A DNA stretch of 16,067 nt from JAWWPG01 sp038327385 (GTDB lineage: Bacteria; Actinomycetota; Actinomycetes; Propionibacteriales; Nocardioidaceae): the NCBI GenBank assembly GCA_038327385.1, contig JBBQKY010000040.1, forward strand, positions 1 to 16,067. The letters run 5' to 3'. The notes under the pieces were generated by a model. The model saw only the letters and a program-made list of their open reading frames with translations. It was not told the origin of the DNA and did no database searches. The position numbers and the translations under genes were made by a program. Below are positions 1 to 8,098 of this stretch, piece by piece (the stretch's first letter is position 1; each line of letters starts with the position of its first letter).

Positions 1-342
1 CTGCACCGGCAGCAGGCCGCCCTTCAAGGCGTTCTGCCGGAAGATGTCGCCGAAGCGCGACGATATGACCGCGCGGAACCCATGGTCCTGCAGCGCCCAC
101 ACCGCGTGCTCGCGTGAGGACCCCGTCCCGAAGTCCGGCCCCGCGAGCAGCACGGACGCGCCGGTATAACGCTCGTCGTTGAGGACGAACGACGGGTCGC
201 GCCGCCAGGCTGCGAACAGGCCGTCCGCGAAGCCGGTCCGGGTCACCCGTTTGAGGTACTCGGCCGGGATGATCTGGTCGGTGTCCACATTGCTGCGCCG
301 CAGCGGCAGCCCGCGGCCGGTGTGGGTCGTGAAGGCGTCCAT
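1..342 (-). CDS. leuD: 3-isopropylmalate dehydratase small subunit LeuD (partial, 3' end outside window)
   Basis: Small subunit of isopropylmalate isomerase, which with LeuC interconverts 2- and 3-isopropylmalate in cytosolic leucine synthesis. The 114 codons present translate without interruption from ATG at 342 and begin MDAFTTHTGRGLPLRRSNVD. They show the family hallmarks: SNVDTDQIIPAEYLKR (about residues 17-32), the swivelling-domain loop GPDFGTGSSREHAVWAL (about 76-92), and SRFGDIFRQNALKGGLLPV at the window edge. LeuD is usually near 200 residues, so roughly the last 80 lie outside. A strong GAGGAG ribosome site sits 6 nt before the ATG and overlaps the leuC stop region; only 10 nt separate leuC and leuD, so it is the next gene of the same operon. 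The start is therefore secure. Nothing suggests damage; the truncation is the window edge. Confidence 0.96.
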   Translation of the reverse strand, partial: MDAFTTHTGRGLPLRRSNVDTDQIIPAEYLKRVTRTGFADGLFAAWRRDPSFVLNDERYTGASVLLAGPDFGTGSSREHAVWALQDHGFRAVISSRFGDIFRQNALKGGLLPVQ

Positions 343-352
343 GGCCGACTCC

Positions 353-1768
353 TCAGAGATCCGCGGGTGCTGTGAGGCGGCCAGTCACGGCAGTGGCGGC
401 GGCCACCTGCGGTGACACCAGGTGGGTGCGGCCACCCGCGCCCTGTCGGCCTTCGAAGTTGCGGTTCGACGTCGACGCGCTGCGTTGCCCGGGCTCGAGC
501 CGGTCGGGGTTCATGCCGAGGCACATCGAGCACCCCGGCCCACGCCACTCGGCGCCAGCGGCGGCGAAGACGTCCTGCAGTCCCTCGGCCTCCGCCTTCA
601 GCTTCACCTCCGCCGACCCGGGTACGACGAGCACCCGGACGCCCTGCGCCACCCGGCGCCCACGCAGCACGTCGGCGGCAGCGCGCAGGTCCTCGAGGCG
701 GCCGTTGGTACAGGATCCGATGAACACCGTGTCGACGGAGACGTCGTTGAACGCCGTACCGGGGACCAGGCCCATGTAGGAGAGGGCGCGTTCCGTCGCC
801 GCGTCTTCGGGGTCGGGCACGTGACCGGAGAGCGGCGCACCCTGGCCGGGGTTCGTCCCCCAGGTGACCCACGGCGACAGCGCGGATGCGTCGACCTCGA
901 CGACACTGTCGAACTCGGCGCCCTCGTCGGTTGCGAGTCCGCGCCACGACTCGACGGCGTGGTCCCAGTCCGCGCTCTGCGGCGCGCGCTGACGGCCCTT
1001 CAGGTACGCGAACGTCGTCTCGTCCGGAGCGATCATCCCGGCGCGCGCACCCGCCTCGATCGACATGTTGCACACCGTCATGCGGCCCTCCATCGAGAGT
1101 CCGCGGATCGCCTCACCGCGGTACTCGATGACGTGGCCCTGGCCGCCGCCAGTGCCGATCTGGGTGATGATGCCGAGCACCAGGTCCTTGGCCGTGACGC
1201 CGGTTGGGAGGGCGCCGGTCACTTCGACCGCCATCGTGGCCGGCCGCGTCAGCGGCAGGGTCTGGGTGGCCAGGACGTGCTCGACCTCGGACGTGCCGAT
1301 GCCGAACGCCAGGGCACCGAACGCTCCATGCGTGCTGGTATGGCTGTCTCCACACACGATCGTCAGGCCCGGCTGGGTCACGCCGAGCTGCGGTCCGATG
1401 ACGTGCACGATGCCCTGCCCGGCGTCACCCATCGGATGGAGCTCGACGCCGAACTCCGCACAGTTGCTTCGCAGCGCCTCGACCTGCGTGCGACTCAGCG
1501 GGTCGAGGATCGGCCCGGGAGTGGTGGGTACGTTGTGGTCCTCGGTCGCCAGGGTGAGCTCGGGCCGCCTGACTCGACGGCCGGCGGTCCGGAGACCGTC
1601 GAAGGCCTGCGGGCTGGTGACTTCGTGGACGAGATGCAGGTCGATGTAGACGAGGTCGGGCTCACCGTCGGCTCGGCGGACCACATGTGACTCCCAGACC
1701 TTCTCGGCCAGGGTCTGGGGCCGGCCGGCCGCCGTACACGCGCCTAGGCGTCTCGCTTCTTGAGACAT
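353..1768 (-). CDS. leuC: 3-isopropylmalate dehydratase large subunit LeuC
   Basis: Catalytic [4Fe-4S] subunit of isopropylmalate isomerase, an aconitase-superfamily enzyme that works as a heterodimer with LeuD. The 471 residues match the usual length of about 465-475. Visible signatures are TLAEKVWESHVV near 19-30, ATEDHNVPT near 74-82, CGDSHTSTHGAFGAL at 139-153, and the three cluster cysteines: C353 in FIGSCTNGRLEDL, and C413 and C416 in GPGCSMCLGMNPD. RNFEGRQG (437-443) is the conserved substrate-site segment. The start at 1768 is supported by AAGGAG nine nt upstream. It gives an N-terminus about 15 residues longer than many homologues (MSQEARRLGACTAAGRP), which is the only mildly odd feature. 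A 55-bp gap separates it from leuB, the largest gap between genes inside this operon. I saw no terminator there, so co-transcription with leuB is likely. Confidence 0.97.
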   Translation of the reverse strand: MSQEARRLGACTAAGRPQTLAEKVWESHVVRRADGEPDLVYIDLHLVHEVTSPQAFDGLRTAGRRVRRPELTLATEDHNVPTTPGPILDPLSRTQVEALRSNCAEFGVELHPMGDAGQGIVHVIGPQLGVTQPGLTIVCGDSHTSTHGAFGALAFGIGTSEVEHVLATQTLPLTRPATMAVEVTGALPTGVTAKDLVLGIITQIGTGGGQGHVIEYRGEAIRGLSMEGRMTVCNMSIEAGARAGMIAPDETTFAYLKGRQRAPQSADWDHAVESWRGLATDEGAEFDSVVEVDASALSPWVTWGTNPGQGAPLSGHVPDPEDAATERALSYMGLVPGTAFNDVSVDTVFIGSCTNGRLEDLRAAADVLRGRRVAQGVRVLVVPGSAEVKLKAEAEGLQDVFAAAGAEWRGPGCSMCLGMNPDRLEPGQRSASTSNRNFEGRQGAGGRTHLVSPQVAAATAVTGRLTAPADL

Positions 1769-1823
1769 AACGTATCACTCCTTGGTCAAAGCCTAACCGA
1801 CGAACCGCTGTGACTCACGTCGG

Positions 1824-2903
1824 CTATCCGAGGCGTGACACGATCGCCTCTCCTATCTCCGTGGTGGCCCTCTCCCTCGTGCCCCGAGGCGTGTCACCGC
1901 GTGACGCGAGGTCTGCCGCAACCGCGTCCTCGACCCGCCTCGCCGCCTTCGGCAGGGCGACGGCGTCGAGCAGCAGCGCGACCGAGAGGATGGCCGCCGT
2001 GGGGTCCGCGACGCCCCGCCCGGCGATGTCGGGGGCGCTGCCGTGCACCGGCTCGAACATGCTGGGCGCGGTTCCGTCCACGTTGAGGTTCGCGCTGGCG
2101 GCGAGACCGATCCCGCCGGCGATCGCGGCCCCGAGGTCGGTGAGGATGTCCCCGAACAGGTTGTCGGTGACGATGACGTCGAACCGCTGCGGCTGCGACA
2201 CCAGGTAGAGGCAGGCAGCGTCCACATGCACGTAGTCCACCGCCACCTCCGGGAACTCGGGGCGAACCAGCTCCACCAAGCGCGTCCACAGTTCCCCTGA
2301 GTGCGTGAGCACATTCGTCTTGTGCACAAGGGTCAGCTTCCGGCGTGGGCGCTCAGCGGCCCGCCGGAAGGCATCCCGGACCACCCGCTCCACGCCGTAC
2401 CGCGTGTTGAGACTGGTTTCGGTCGCGACCTCGTGCACGGTGCCGGCGCGGAGAGTGCCGCCGACACCGGCGTAGGGGCCCTCGGTGCCCTCGCGTACGA
2501 CGACGATGTCCACGTCCTGCGGCTGCACCCCCGCAAGGGCCGACAGGACGCCCGGATAGAGCCGCACCGGTCGCAGGTTGACGGCGTGGTCGAGCCCAAA
2601 GCGCAAGCGGAGCAAGAGCCCCCGCTCCAGGACCCCGGACGGAACGTTGGGGTCTCCCACGGCACCCAGCATGATCGCGTCCTGCCCGCGCAGCTCCTCC
2701 AGAACGCTGTCGGGCAAGGTCTCCCCGGTACGGCGCCAGCGCGCGGCGCCAAGGTCGTAGGGGGTCTCCTCGACCCTCGCGCCGTCGTCAGCGGCGACCG
2801 CGTGCAGCACCTTCAGTGCCTCCGTCACGACCTCCGGGCCGATTCCGTCGCCGCCGATCGTGGCCACGCGCAGCGGCGTACCACCGCCTGCCGGCTCAGA
2901 CAC
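1824..2903 (-). CDS. leuB: 3-isopropylmalate dehydrogenase LeuB
   Basis: NAD-dependent oxidative decarboxylase that turns 3-isopropylmalate into 2-ketoisocaproate, the direct precursor of leucine. The protein is 359 residues, normal for the family. It has the N-terminal LRVATIGGDGIGPEV fold motif (11-25), substrate arginines in LRLRFGLDHAVNLRPVR (R101, R111), the REGTEGPYAGVGG loop (137-149), catalytic K195 in VHKTNVL, the metal-binding TDNLFGDILTDLGA (246-259) and the NAD-binding EPVHGSAPDIAG (284-295). The start is a GTG at 2903 inside the end of leuA: the two genes overlap by 8 nt (GTGTCTGA). No clear Shine-Dalgarno precedes it, so translation is probably coupled to leuA. The open frame continues far upstream, but that part is out of frame with LeuA and has no LeuB homology, so the GTG is the sensible start. 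The stop is TAG. Confidence 0.96.
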   Translation of the reverse strand: MSEPAGGGTPLRVATIGGDGIGPEVVTEALKVLHAVAADDGARVEETPYDLGAARWRRTGETLPDSVLEELRGQDAIMLGAVGDPNVPSGVLERGLLLRLRFGLDHAVNLRPVRLYPGVLSALAGVQPQDVDIVVVREGTEGPYAGVGGTLRAGTVHEVATETSLNTRYGVERVVRDAFRRAAERPRRKLTLVHKTNVLTHSGELWTRLVELVRPEFPEVAVDYVHVDAACLYLVSQPQRFDVIVTDNLFGDILTDLGAAIAGGIGLAASANLNVDGTAPSMFEPVHGSAPDIAGRGVADPTAAILSVALLLDAVALPKAARRVEDAVAADLASRGDTPRGTRERATTEIGEAIVSRLG

Positions 2904-4575
2904 GGTTGGCGGCGCTGACCAGGGCCTGCAGGGACGCTGTCGTGATGCTGGGCGAGATGCCACAACCCCATCGGACGGCATCCCCGACGGCGATCTCGAC
3001 GTACGCCGCTGCCTGGGAGTCCTCCCCTGAGCTGGTGGCGTGCTCGTGATAGTCGAGGACCTGCCCCTCCACCCCGATGGTTGCCAACGCGTGCACGAGC
3101 GCGGCGAGGGGACCGTTGCCCTCACCGACGATCTCGTGCTCCACGCCCTCGACGCCCACGACAGCCCGGATGCGGTCGACGTCACCGTTCTCGACCGAGT
3201 AGCTGACCAGCTCCAGCAGCCCGTTCCCATCCAGGTAGGTCTCGCGGTACAGGTCCCAGATCTGCGAGGCCGCGACCTCGCGGCTCTCGCCGTCGGCCAC
3301 CGCCTGCACGATGCGGGCGAACTCGATCTGCATGCGCCGGGGGACGTCCAGGTGGTGGTCGTGCTGGAGGACATAGGCCACGCCGCCTTTGCCGGACTGG
3401 GAGTTGACCCGGATGACCGCCTCGTAGCTGCGGCCGACGTCCTTCGGGTCGATCGGCAGGTACGGCACTGCCCAATCGAGGTCGCCGACGGCGACCCCTG
3501 CGTCGGATGCGTCCTTCTCGAGCGCCGCGAAGCCCTTCTTGATGGCATCCTGGTGCGATCCAGAGAAGGCCGTGTACACGAGGTCACCGCCATATGGGTG
3601 GCGGGGGTGGACGGGTAGCTGGTTGCAGTACTCGACGGTCCGTCGGATCTCGTCGATGTCACTGAGGTCGATGCCCGGGTCGATGCCCTGGCTGAAGAGG
3701 TTCAACCCGAGCGTGACGAGGCAGACATTGCCGGTGCGTTCGCCGTTGCCGAACAGGCAGCCCTCGACGCGGTCGGCTCCCGCCTGCAGGCCGAGCTCCG
3801 CGGCCGCCACCGCCGTACCGCGGTCGTTGTGCGGGTGCAGGCTCAGGATGACCGCGTCCCGCCGGCTGAGGTTGCGACTCATCCACTCGATGCTGTCGGC
3901 ATAGATATTCGGGCCGGCCATCTCGACGGTCGCGGGCAGGTTGATGATGACCTTCCGGTCGGGGGTGGGGGACCAGACGTCCATCACCGCGTCGCATACC
4001 TCCGCCGCGTAGTCGAGCTCCGTGCCGGTGAACGACTCCGGGCTGTACTGCCAGCGGACGGTGGTGTCGCCCAGCAGCGACTCCGCGTACTTCTCGCACC
4101 ACTGCGCACCACGGACGGCGATCTCCTTGACACCGTCCCGGCCCAGTCCGAACACCACCCGCCGCTGCAGCGTCGAGGTGGGGTTGTAGAGGTGGATGAT
4201 GGCCGTCCCGCCGAAGCCCACCAACGACTCGCAGGTCCGCTCGACGAGCTCCTCTCGGGCGGGGGTGAGCATCTGGATCGTCACGTCGTCGGGAACCAGG
4301 TCCTCGGTCACCAGGGCACGGATGAAGTCGAAGTCGGCCTGGCTCGCGGCCGGGTAGCCGACCTCGATCTCGCGGTAGCCGAGGCCGACGAGCATGTCGA
4401 ACATCCGGCGCTTGCGTTCGATGTCCATCGGCTCGATGAGCGCCTGGTTGCCGTCGCGCAGGTCGACGCTGCACCACTGGGGCGGCGCGGTGATCCGGCG
4501 CGACGGCCACTGCCGGTCCGGCAGGTCGACGGACGGGAACGCGCTGTATCTGGACGCGCGGGGCATGCCGGTCAT
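2896..4575 (-). CDS. leuA: 2-isopropylmalate synthase LeuA (type 2)
   Basis: Condenses acetyl-CoA with 2-ketoisovalerate, the committed and leucine-inhibited step of leucine synthesis. From the start chosen here the protein is 559 residues. It has a TIM-barrel catalytic domain with DLRDGNQAL (38-46; metal ligand Asp41), the metal-ligand motif HPHND (247-251) and GNGERTGN (276-283). A linker follows, then a C-terminal leucine-binding (LeuA dimer) domain from about 425 to the end. Length and the N-terminal PDRQWPSRRITAPPQWCSVD segment fit the type-2 LeuA of actinobacteria rather than homocitrate or citramalate synthases. Start choice: an ATG at 4620, 4 nt after the ilvC stop, would add 15 residues, but that stretch has poor codon bias (third-position G/C in only 9 of 15 codons, with AGA, GGA, TCA) and no ribosome site. 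ATG 4575 has GAGAGG 10 nt upstream. The gene overlaps leuB by 8 nt. Confidence 0.93.
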   Translation of the reverse strand: MTGMPRASRYSAFPSVDLPDRQWPSRRITAPPQWCSVDLRDGNQALIEPMDIERKRRMFDMLVGLGYREIEVGYPAASQADFDFIRALVTEDLVPDDVTIQMLTPAREELVERTCESLVGFGGTAIIHLYNPTSTLQRRVVFGLGRDGVKEIAVRGAQWCEKYAESLLGDTTVRWQYSPESFTGTELDYAAEVCDAVMDVWSPTPDRKVIINLPATVEMAGPNIYADSIEWMSRNLSRRDAVILSLHPHNDRGTAVAAAELGLQAGADRVEGCLFGNGERTGNVCLVTLGLNLFSQGIDPGIDLSDIDEIRRTVEYCNQLPVHPRHPYGGDLVYTAFSGSHQDAIKKGFAALEKDASDAGVAVGDLDWAVPYLPIDPKDVGRSYEAVIRVNSQSGKGGVAYVLQHDHHLDVPRRMQIEFARIVQAVADGESREVAASQIWDLYRETYLDGNGLLELVSYSVENGDVDRIRAVVGVEGVEHEIVGEGNGPLAALVHALATIGVEGQVLDYHEHATSSGEDSQAAAYVEIAVGDAVRWGCGISPSITTASLQALVSAANRV

Positions 4576-4624
4576 GGCAGACCGTCCTCTCTGTTCGGCG
4601 GTACGGGCGGGTGACTCCATCTCG

Positions 4625-5653
4625 TCATCGGTCGGCCGAGCCTTCGGTGTAGTCGTCGTCGGCTGTCACCCAGCTCATCAGGCCGCGCAGCTGCTGGCCG
4701 ACAGCCTCGATCGGGTGGGCAGCACCCTTGGCGCGCAACGCCTTGAACTCGGGGGCCCCGGCATCCTGGTCGGCGATGAACCGGGACGCGAAGACGCCAC
4801 TGGTGATGTCGGCCAGCACCGCAACCATGTTGTCCTTGACACCCTTGTCGATGACCCGCGGGCCGCTCACGTAGTCGCCGTACTCGGCGGTGTCGGACAC
4901 CGACCAGCGCTGCTTGGCGATCCCCCCCTCGTACATCAGGTCGACGATCAGCTTGAGCTCGTGCAGGCACTCGAAGTAGGCGATCTCCGGCGCGTAGCCG
5001 GCTTCGGTGAGGACCTCGAAGCCGTACATGACGAGCTGCGACACCCCACCGCACAGGACGGCCTGCTCACCGAACAGGTCCGTCTCGGTCTCCTCGGTGA
5101 ACGTGGTCCGGATGGCTCCGGCGCGGGTGCCGCCGATGGCTTTCGCGTAGGACAGCGCGAGCTCGAACGCCTCGCCGGACGCGTCCTGCTCGACGGCCAC
5201 CAGCACCGGAACGCCTTTACCGTCGACGAACTGTCGTCGGACGAGGTGACCGGGTCCCTTGGGTGCCACCATCGCCACGTCGACTCCCGGCGGCGGCTCG
5301 ACATAGCCGAACCTGATGTTGAAACCGTGCCCGAAGAAGATCGCGTCGCCGTCCTGCAGGTTCGGCGCGATCGAGTCGGCGTAGAGGCTGCGCTGCGCCG
5401 GGTCCGGCGCGAGCACCATGATCAGGTCCGACTCGGCGGACGCATCAGCCGGCGACAGCACGCGCAGCCCCTCGTTCTCGGCCTTCGCCCGGCTTTTCGA
5501 GCCGTCCGGAAGGCCGACGCGTACGTCGACGCCGGAGTCGCGAAGGCTGAGCGCATGTGCATGACCCTGGCTGCCATAGCCCAGGACGGCGACCGTGCGA
5601 CCCTGGACGATCGCCAGGTCGGCGTCGTCGTCGTAATAGATCTCTACGGGCAT
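4625..5653 (-). CDS. ilvC: Ketol-acid reductoisomerase, NADP(+) class I
   Basis: Mg-dependent isomerisation and NADPH reduction of acetolactate or acetohydroxybutyrate to the dihydroxy acids of valine/leucine and isoleucine synthesis. At 342 residues it is the short class I form. The Rossmann domain shows VAVLGYGSQGHAHALSLRDS (21-40) and the phosphate-gripping loop LPDGSKSRAKAE (48-59), consistent with NADPH preference. The active-site set is visible: H109 in FFGHGFNIR, K132 in APKGPGH, D192 and E196 in ETDLFGEQAVLCGG, and E228 and E232 in YFECLHELKLIVDLMYEGG. S253 lies in the SVSDTAEYGDY stretch. The start at 5653 has AGAGG eight nt upstream. It lies 28 nt after ilvN and is followed directly by leuA, so it sits in the middle of the ilvBNC-leuABCD run. 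Confidence 0.97.
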   Translation of the reverse strand: MPVEIYYDDDADLAIVQGRTVAVLGYGSQGHAHALSLRDSGVDVRVGLPDGSKSRAKAENEGLRVLSPADASAESDLIMVLAPDPAQRSLYADSIAPNLQDGDAIFFGHGFNIRFGYVEPPPGVDVAMVAPKGPGHLVRRQFVDGKGVPVLVAVEQDASGEAFELALSYAKAIGGTRAGAIRTTFTEETETDLFGEQAVLCGGVSQLVMYGFEVLTEAGYAPEIAYFECLHELKLIVDLMYEGGIAKQRWSVSDTAEYGDYVSGPRVIDKGVKDNMVAVLADITSGVFASRFIADQDAGAPEFKALRAKGAAHPIEAVGQQLRGLMSWVTADDDYTEGSADR

Positions 5654-5681
5654 AGGGTGTTCCTCTTCCTGGGGCGGTTGG

Positions 5682-6215
5682 CTATCCGACGTACGCGAGA
5701 CTCGGACCGGACTGCTGGCGGTCCTGCATCATGGACCGGGACCCACGGCCCAGCGCGATGACGCCCGACTGGACCATCTCGCAGATGCCGAAGGGCTCGA
5801 GAGCCGCCAGCATGGCGGCCAACGCGTCGGGATGGTCGGCGAGCTCGACGGTCATCGCCTCCGGTCCGGCATCGGCGACCTTCGCGGCGAACCTCGCGAC
5901 GACCTTCCGGACATCGTTCTCGGTGGCCTCGTCGACACCGACCTTCACGAGGAGCAGCTCACGCTGCACCGCCCGGTCCGACTCGAGCTCGACGATCTCG
6001 AGCACGTTGACGAGCTTGTCGAGCTGCTTGGTCACCTGCTCCAGCGCCGAGCCCTCGACGCCGACCAGGATCGTGATGCGGGAGATCTCCTCGTGCTCGG
6101 TAGGGCCGACCGCGAGACTCTCGATGTTGAAGCCACGGCGGCTGAAGAGGCCAGCGACCCGGACGAGCACGCCGGGCTTGTTCTCGACGAGGACAGCGAG
6201 GGTGTGGGTGGTCAC
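5682..6215 (-). CDS. ilvN: Acetolactate synthase small (regulatory) subunit
   Basis: Regulatory partner of IlvB that activates the enzyme and confers feedback inhibition, usually by valine. The 177 residues comprise an N-terminal ACT domain (about 4-75) and the C-terminal small-subunit domain (about 85-160). The ACT effector loop ENKPGVLVRVAGLFSRRGFN (11-30) keeps the glycine and asparagine (G15, N30) that correspond to the valine-contact residues of enterobacterial IlvN/IlvH, so feedback sensitivity is expected. The start is a GTG whose bases GTGA contain the ilvB stop, a 4-nt overlap typical of translational coupling and of subunits made in fixed ratio. An upstream extension of the frame lies inside ilvB and has no IlvN similarity. 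It ends with TAG 28 nt before ilvC. Confidence 0.96.
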   Translation of the reverse strand: MTTHTLAVLVENKPGVLVRVAGLFSRRGFNIESLAVGPTEHEEISRITILVGVEGSALEQVTKQLDKLVNVLEIVELESDRAVQRELLLVKVGVDEATENDVRKVVARFAAKVADAGPEAMTVELADHPDALAAMLAALEPFGICEMVQSGVIALGRGSRSMMQDRQQSGPSLAYVG

Positions 6216-7963
6216 TCGTCCTCCTCGAACACCGGCCGCAGGTCGCGCGCCGCCTGGATGTCGTCGTTGCTCGCGCCCGCCGCGACCATCGGCCACACCA
6301 TCGCGTCCGCGCCCACCGTGAAGTCGACGACGACGGGGACGTCGTTGATGGCCATCGCCTTGTCGATCGTCGCGTCCACCTCACCGGCTGTCTCGCAGCG
6401 CAGCCCCGCACACCCCAGCGCCTCAGCCAGCTTGACGAAGTCGGGGATGCGGTGCTTGTGCGTACCGAGCTCGGTCTGGCTGTATCGCTGCTGGTAGAAG
6501 AGCGTCTGCCATTGCCGAACCATCCCGAGGTTGCCGTTGTTGATCACGGCCACCTTGATCGAGATCCCTTCGATGGCACAGGTCGCAAGCTCCTGGTTTG
6601 TCATCTGGAAGCAGCCGTCACCGTCGATGGCCCACACCAGGGCCGCCGGCCTCGCGACCTTGGCGCCCATGGCCGCCGGGACGGCGTAGCCCATGGTCCC
6701 GGCTCCTCCGGAGTTGAGCCAGGTGTAGGGCTGCTCGTACTTGATGAACTGGGCAGCCCACATCTGGTGCTGTCCGACGCCCGCGGCGAAGATCGTCTCC
6801 GGCCCAGCGATCTGGCCCAGCCGCTCGATGACGTACTGCGGAGCCAAGGTGCCGTCTGAGGGTTCCTCGTAGCCGACCGGGTACGTCGTCCGCCAGTAGT
6901 CCAGCTGGCGCCACCAGTTGGTGAGCTTGGCGCGGTGCCCCGCGGCGTACCGCTCGCGAACGGCAGGAACCAGCTCGCTCAGCGTCTCCACCAGGTCGCC
7001 GAGGAGGGGTACGTCGACGCGCCGCCGCTTGCCGATCTCGGCCGGGTCGATATCGGCATGGATGACGGCGGCCTGTGGGGCGAACGTCGCCAGTCGGCCG
7101 GTCACCCTGTCGTCGAAGCGGGCGCCGAGGGCAACCAGCAGGTCGGCCTTCTGCAACGCGGTCACCGCTGCCACCGAGCCGTGCATGCCGGGCATGCCGA
7201 GGTGCTGGGGATTGCTGTCGGGGAAGGCGCCGCGCGCCATCAAGGTTGTCACGACCGGGGCACCGGTGAGCTCGGCCAGCTCCCGGAGCTCCTTCGTCGC
7301 GTGCGACTTGAGCACGCCGCCGCCGACGTACAGCACCGGTCGACGCGCATGGCTGATGAGCCTCGCCGCCTCGCGAACCTGCTCGGGATCCGGCTGGGTC
7401 ACCGGCCGGTAGCCAGAAAGCTCGACCGAGCCGGGCCACTCGAAGGCCGTCTGCTCGGTCAGGACGTCTTTGGGGAGGTCGACGAGCACCGGTCCCGGCC
7501 GCCCGGTGGAGGCGAGGTGGAACGCCTCGGCGATCACTCGCGGGATGTCACGCGCCTCCTGCACCAGAAAGTTGTGCTTAGTGATCGGCAGCGTGATGCC
7601 GCAGATGTCGGCTTCCTGGAAGGCGTCCGTGCCGATGAACGGGCGGCCGACCTGACCCGTGATCGCCACCATCGGCACCGAGTCCATGTACGCGTCGGAT
7701 ATCGGCGTGACGAGGTTCGTCGCCCCCGGGCCGGAGGTCGCCAGGCAGACACCGACCTTGCCGGAGGCCTGCGCATAGCCCTCGGCAGCGTGCCCCGCCC
7801 CCTGCTCGTGGCGTACCAGGATGTGCCGCAGCTTGGTCGAGTCGAACAGCGGGTCGTAGGCGGGCAGGATCGCCCCGCCGGGGATGCCGAAGATCACCTC
7901 GGCGCCGACCTCCTCGAGCGCACGCACCAGAGACTGCGCTCCCGTGATGGTCGGCTCGGTCAT
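6212..7963 (-). CDS. ilvB: Acetolactate synthase large (catalytic) subunit
   Basis: Thiamine-diphosphate enzyme that condenses two pyruvates, or pyruvate with 2-ketobutyrate; it is the first common step of the branched-chain pathway and needs IlvN for control. The 583 residues match the family. The TPP-activating glutamate is E53 in LVRHEQGAGHAAEGYA. Other visible parts are the SGPGATNLVTPI loop (77-88), the central FAD-binding domain with VALGARFDDRVTGR (277-290), and the TPP/Mg motif beginning AIDGDG (445-450) and closing at INNGNLGMVRQWQ (N475, N476). ATG at 7963 has GAGGAG eight nt upstream. The open frame extends to 8041 but would start inside the attenuator terminator, so that start is rejected. 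The gene follows a 171-nt untranslated leader that holds a peptide-dependent attenuator, so expression is probably set by branched-chain amino acid supply. Confidence 0.97.
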   Translation of the reverse strand: MTEPTITGAQSLVRALEEVGAEVIFGIPGGAILPAYDPLFDSTKLRHILVRHEQGAGHAAEGYAQASGKVGVCLATSGPGATNLVTPISDAYMDSVPMVAITGQVGRPFIGTDAFQEADICGITLPITKHNFLVQEARDIPRVIAEAFHLASTGRPGPVLVDLPKDVLTEQTAFEWPGSVELSGYRPVTQPDPEQVREAARLISHARRPVLYVGGGVLKSHATKELRELAELTGAPVVTTLMARGAFPDSNPQHLGMPGMHGSVAAVTALQKADLLVALGARFDDRVTGRLATFAPQAAVIHADIDPAEIGKRRRVDVPLLGDLVETLSELVPAVRERYAAGHRAKLTNWWRQLDYWRTTYPVGYEEPSDGTLAPQYVIERLGQIAGPETIFAAGVGQHQMWAAQFIKYEQPYTWLNSGGAGTMGYAVPAAMGAKVARPAALVWAIDGDGCFQMTNQELATCAIEGISIKVAVINNGNLGMVRQWQTLFYQQRYSQTELGTHKHRIPDFVKLAEALGCAGLRCETAGEVDATIDKAMAINDVPVVVDFTVGADAMVWPMVAAGASNDDIQAARDLRPVFEEDE

Positions 7964-8036
7964 CTCGTTCGCTCCTCGGAAGGTCGCCGTACGGCCTGCT
8001 GGTGTCACTAGGTCGGTGCAACAGAAAGGTCTATGC

Positions 8037-8072
8037 AACAAAAAGCCCCTCGGTGCCGAAGCACGAAGGGGC
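8037..8072 (-). terminator. Intrinsic terminator of the ilvB attenuator
   Basis: Minus-strand RNA forms a stem GCCCCT...AGGGGC closed at the top by GUGC/GCAC around a UUCG tetraloop, a very stable C(UUCG)G cap. There is one C-C mismatch next to a U-G pair inside the stem. The stem is followed at once by CTTTTTGTTG, a five-T run. It lies between the leader peptide and ilvB with no gene ending there, so it is an attenuator, not the end of ilvD. Confidence 0.88.
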
Positions 8073-8098
8073 AGCGCGTCTGTGCGGCTCGGGGCCGA

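Noticed and set aside
422..1690. Plus-strand open frame of 422 codons opposite leuC
   Set aside because: It is the antisense shadow of a well-conserved gene in GC-rich DNA; the translation is low-complexity and matches no family I know.
1769..1823. Terminator or promoter between leuB and leuC
   Set aside because: Only a 5-bp CGACG/CGTCG dyad with a long loop and no T-run; no convincing -35/-10 pair was found.
1824..3662. 612-codon version of leuB extending deep into leuA
   Set aside because: The extra 253 residues are the wrong frame of leuA and have no LeuB homology; GTG 2903 begins right before the conserved LeuB N-terminus.
6935..8011. Plus-strand open frame of 358 codons opposite ilvB
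   Set aside because: Antisense of conserved TPP-enzyme sequence; Arg/Gly/His-rich composition typical of a shadow frame.
7964..8041. N-terminal extension of ilvB to an ATG at 8041
   Set aside because: It would begin inside the T-run of the attenuator terminator, and conserved sequence begins at the 7963 start, which has a strong GAGGAG site.
8005..8044. Two TGTTGCA copies just downstream of the attenuator terminator
   Set aside because: Only 7 bp each and imperfectly spaced; likely chance in a short non-coding stretch.
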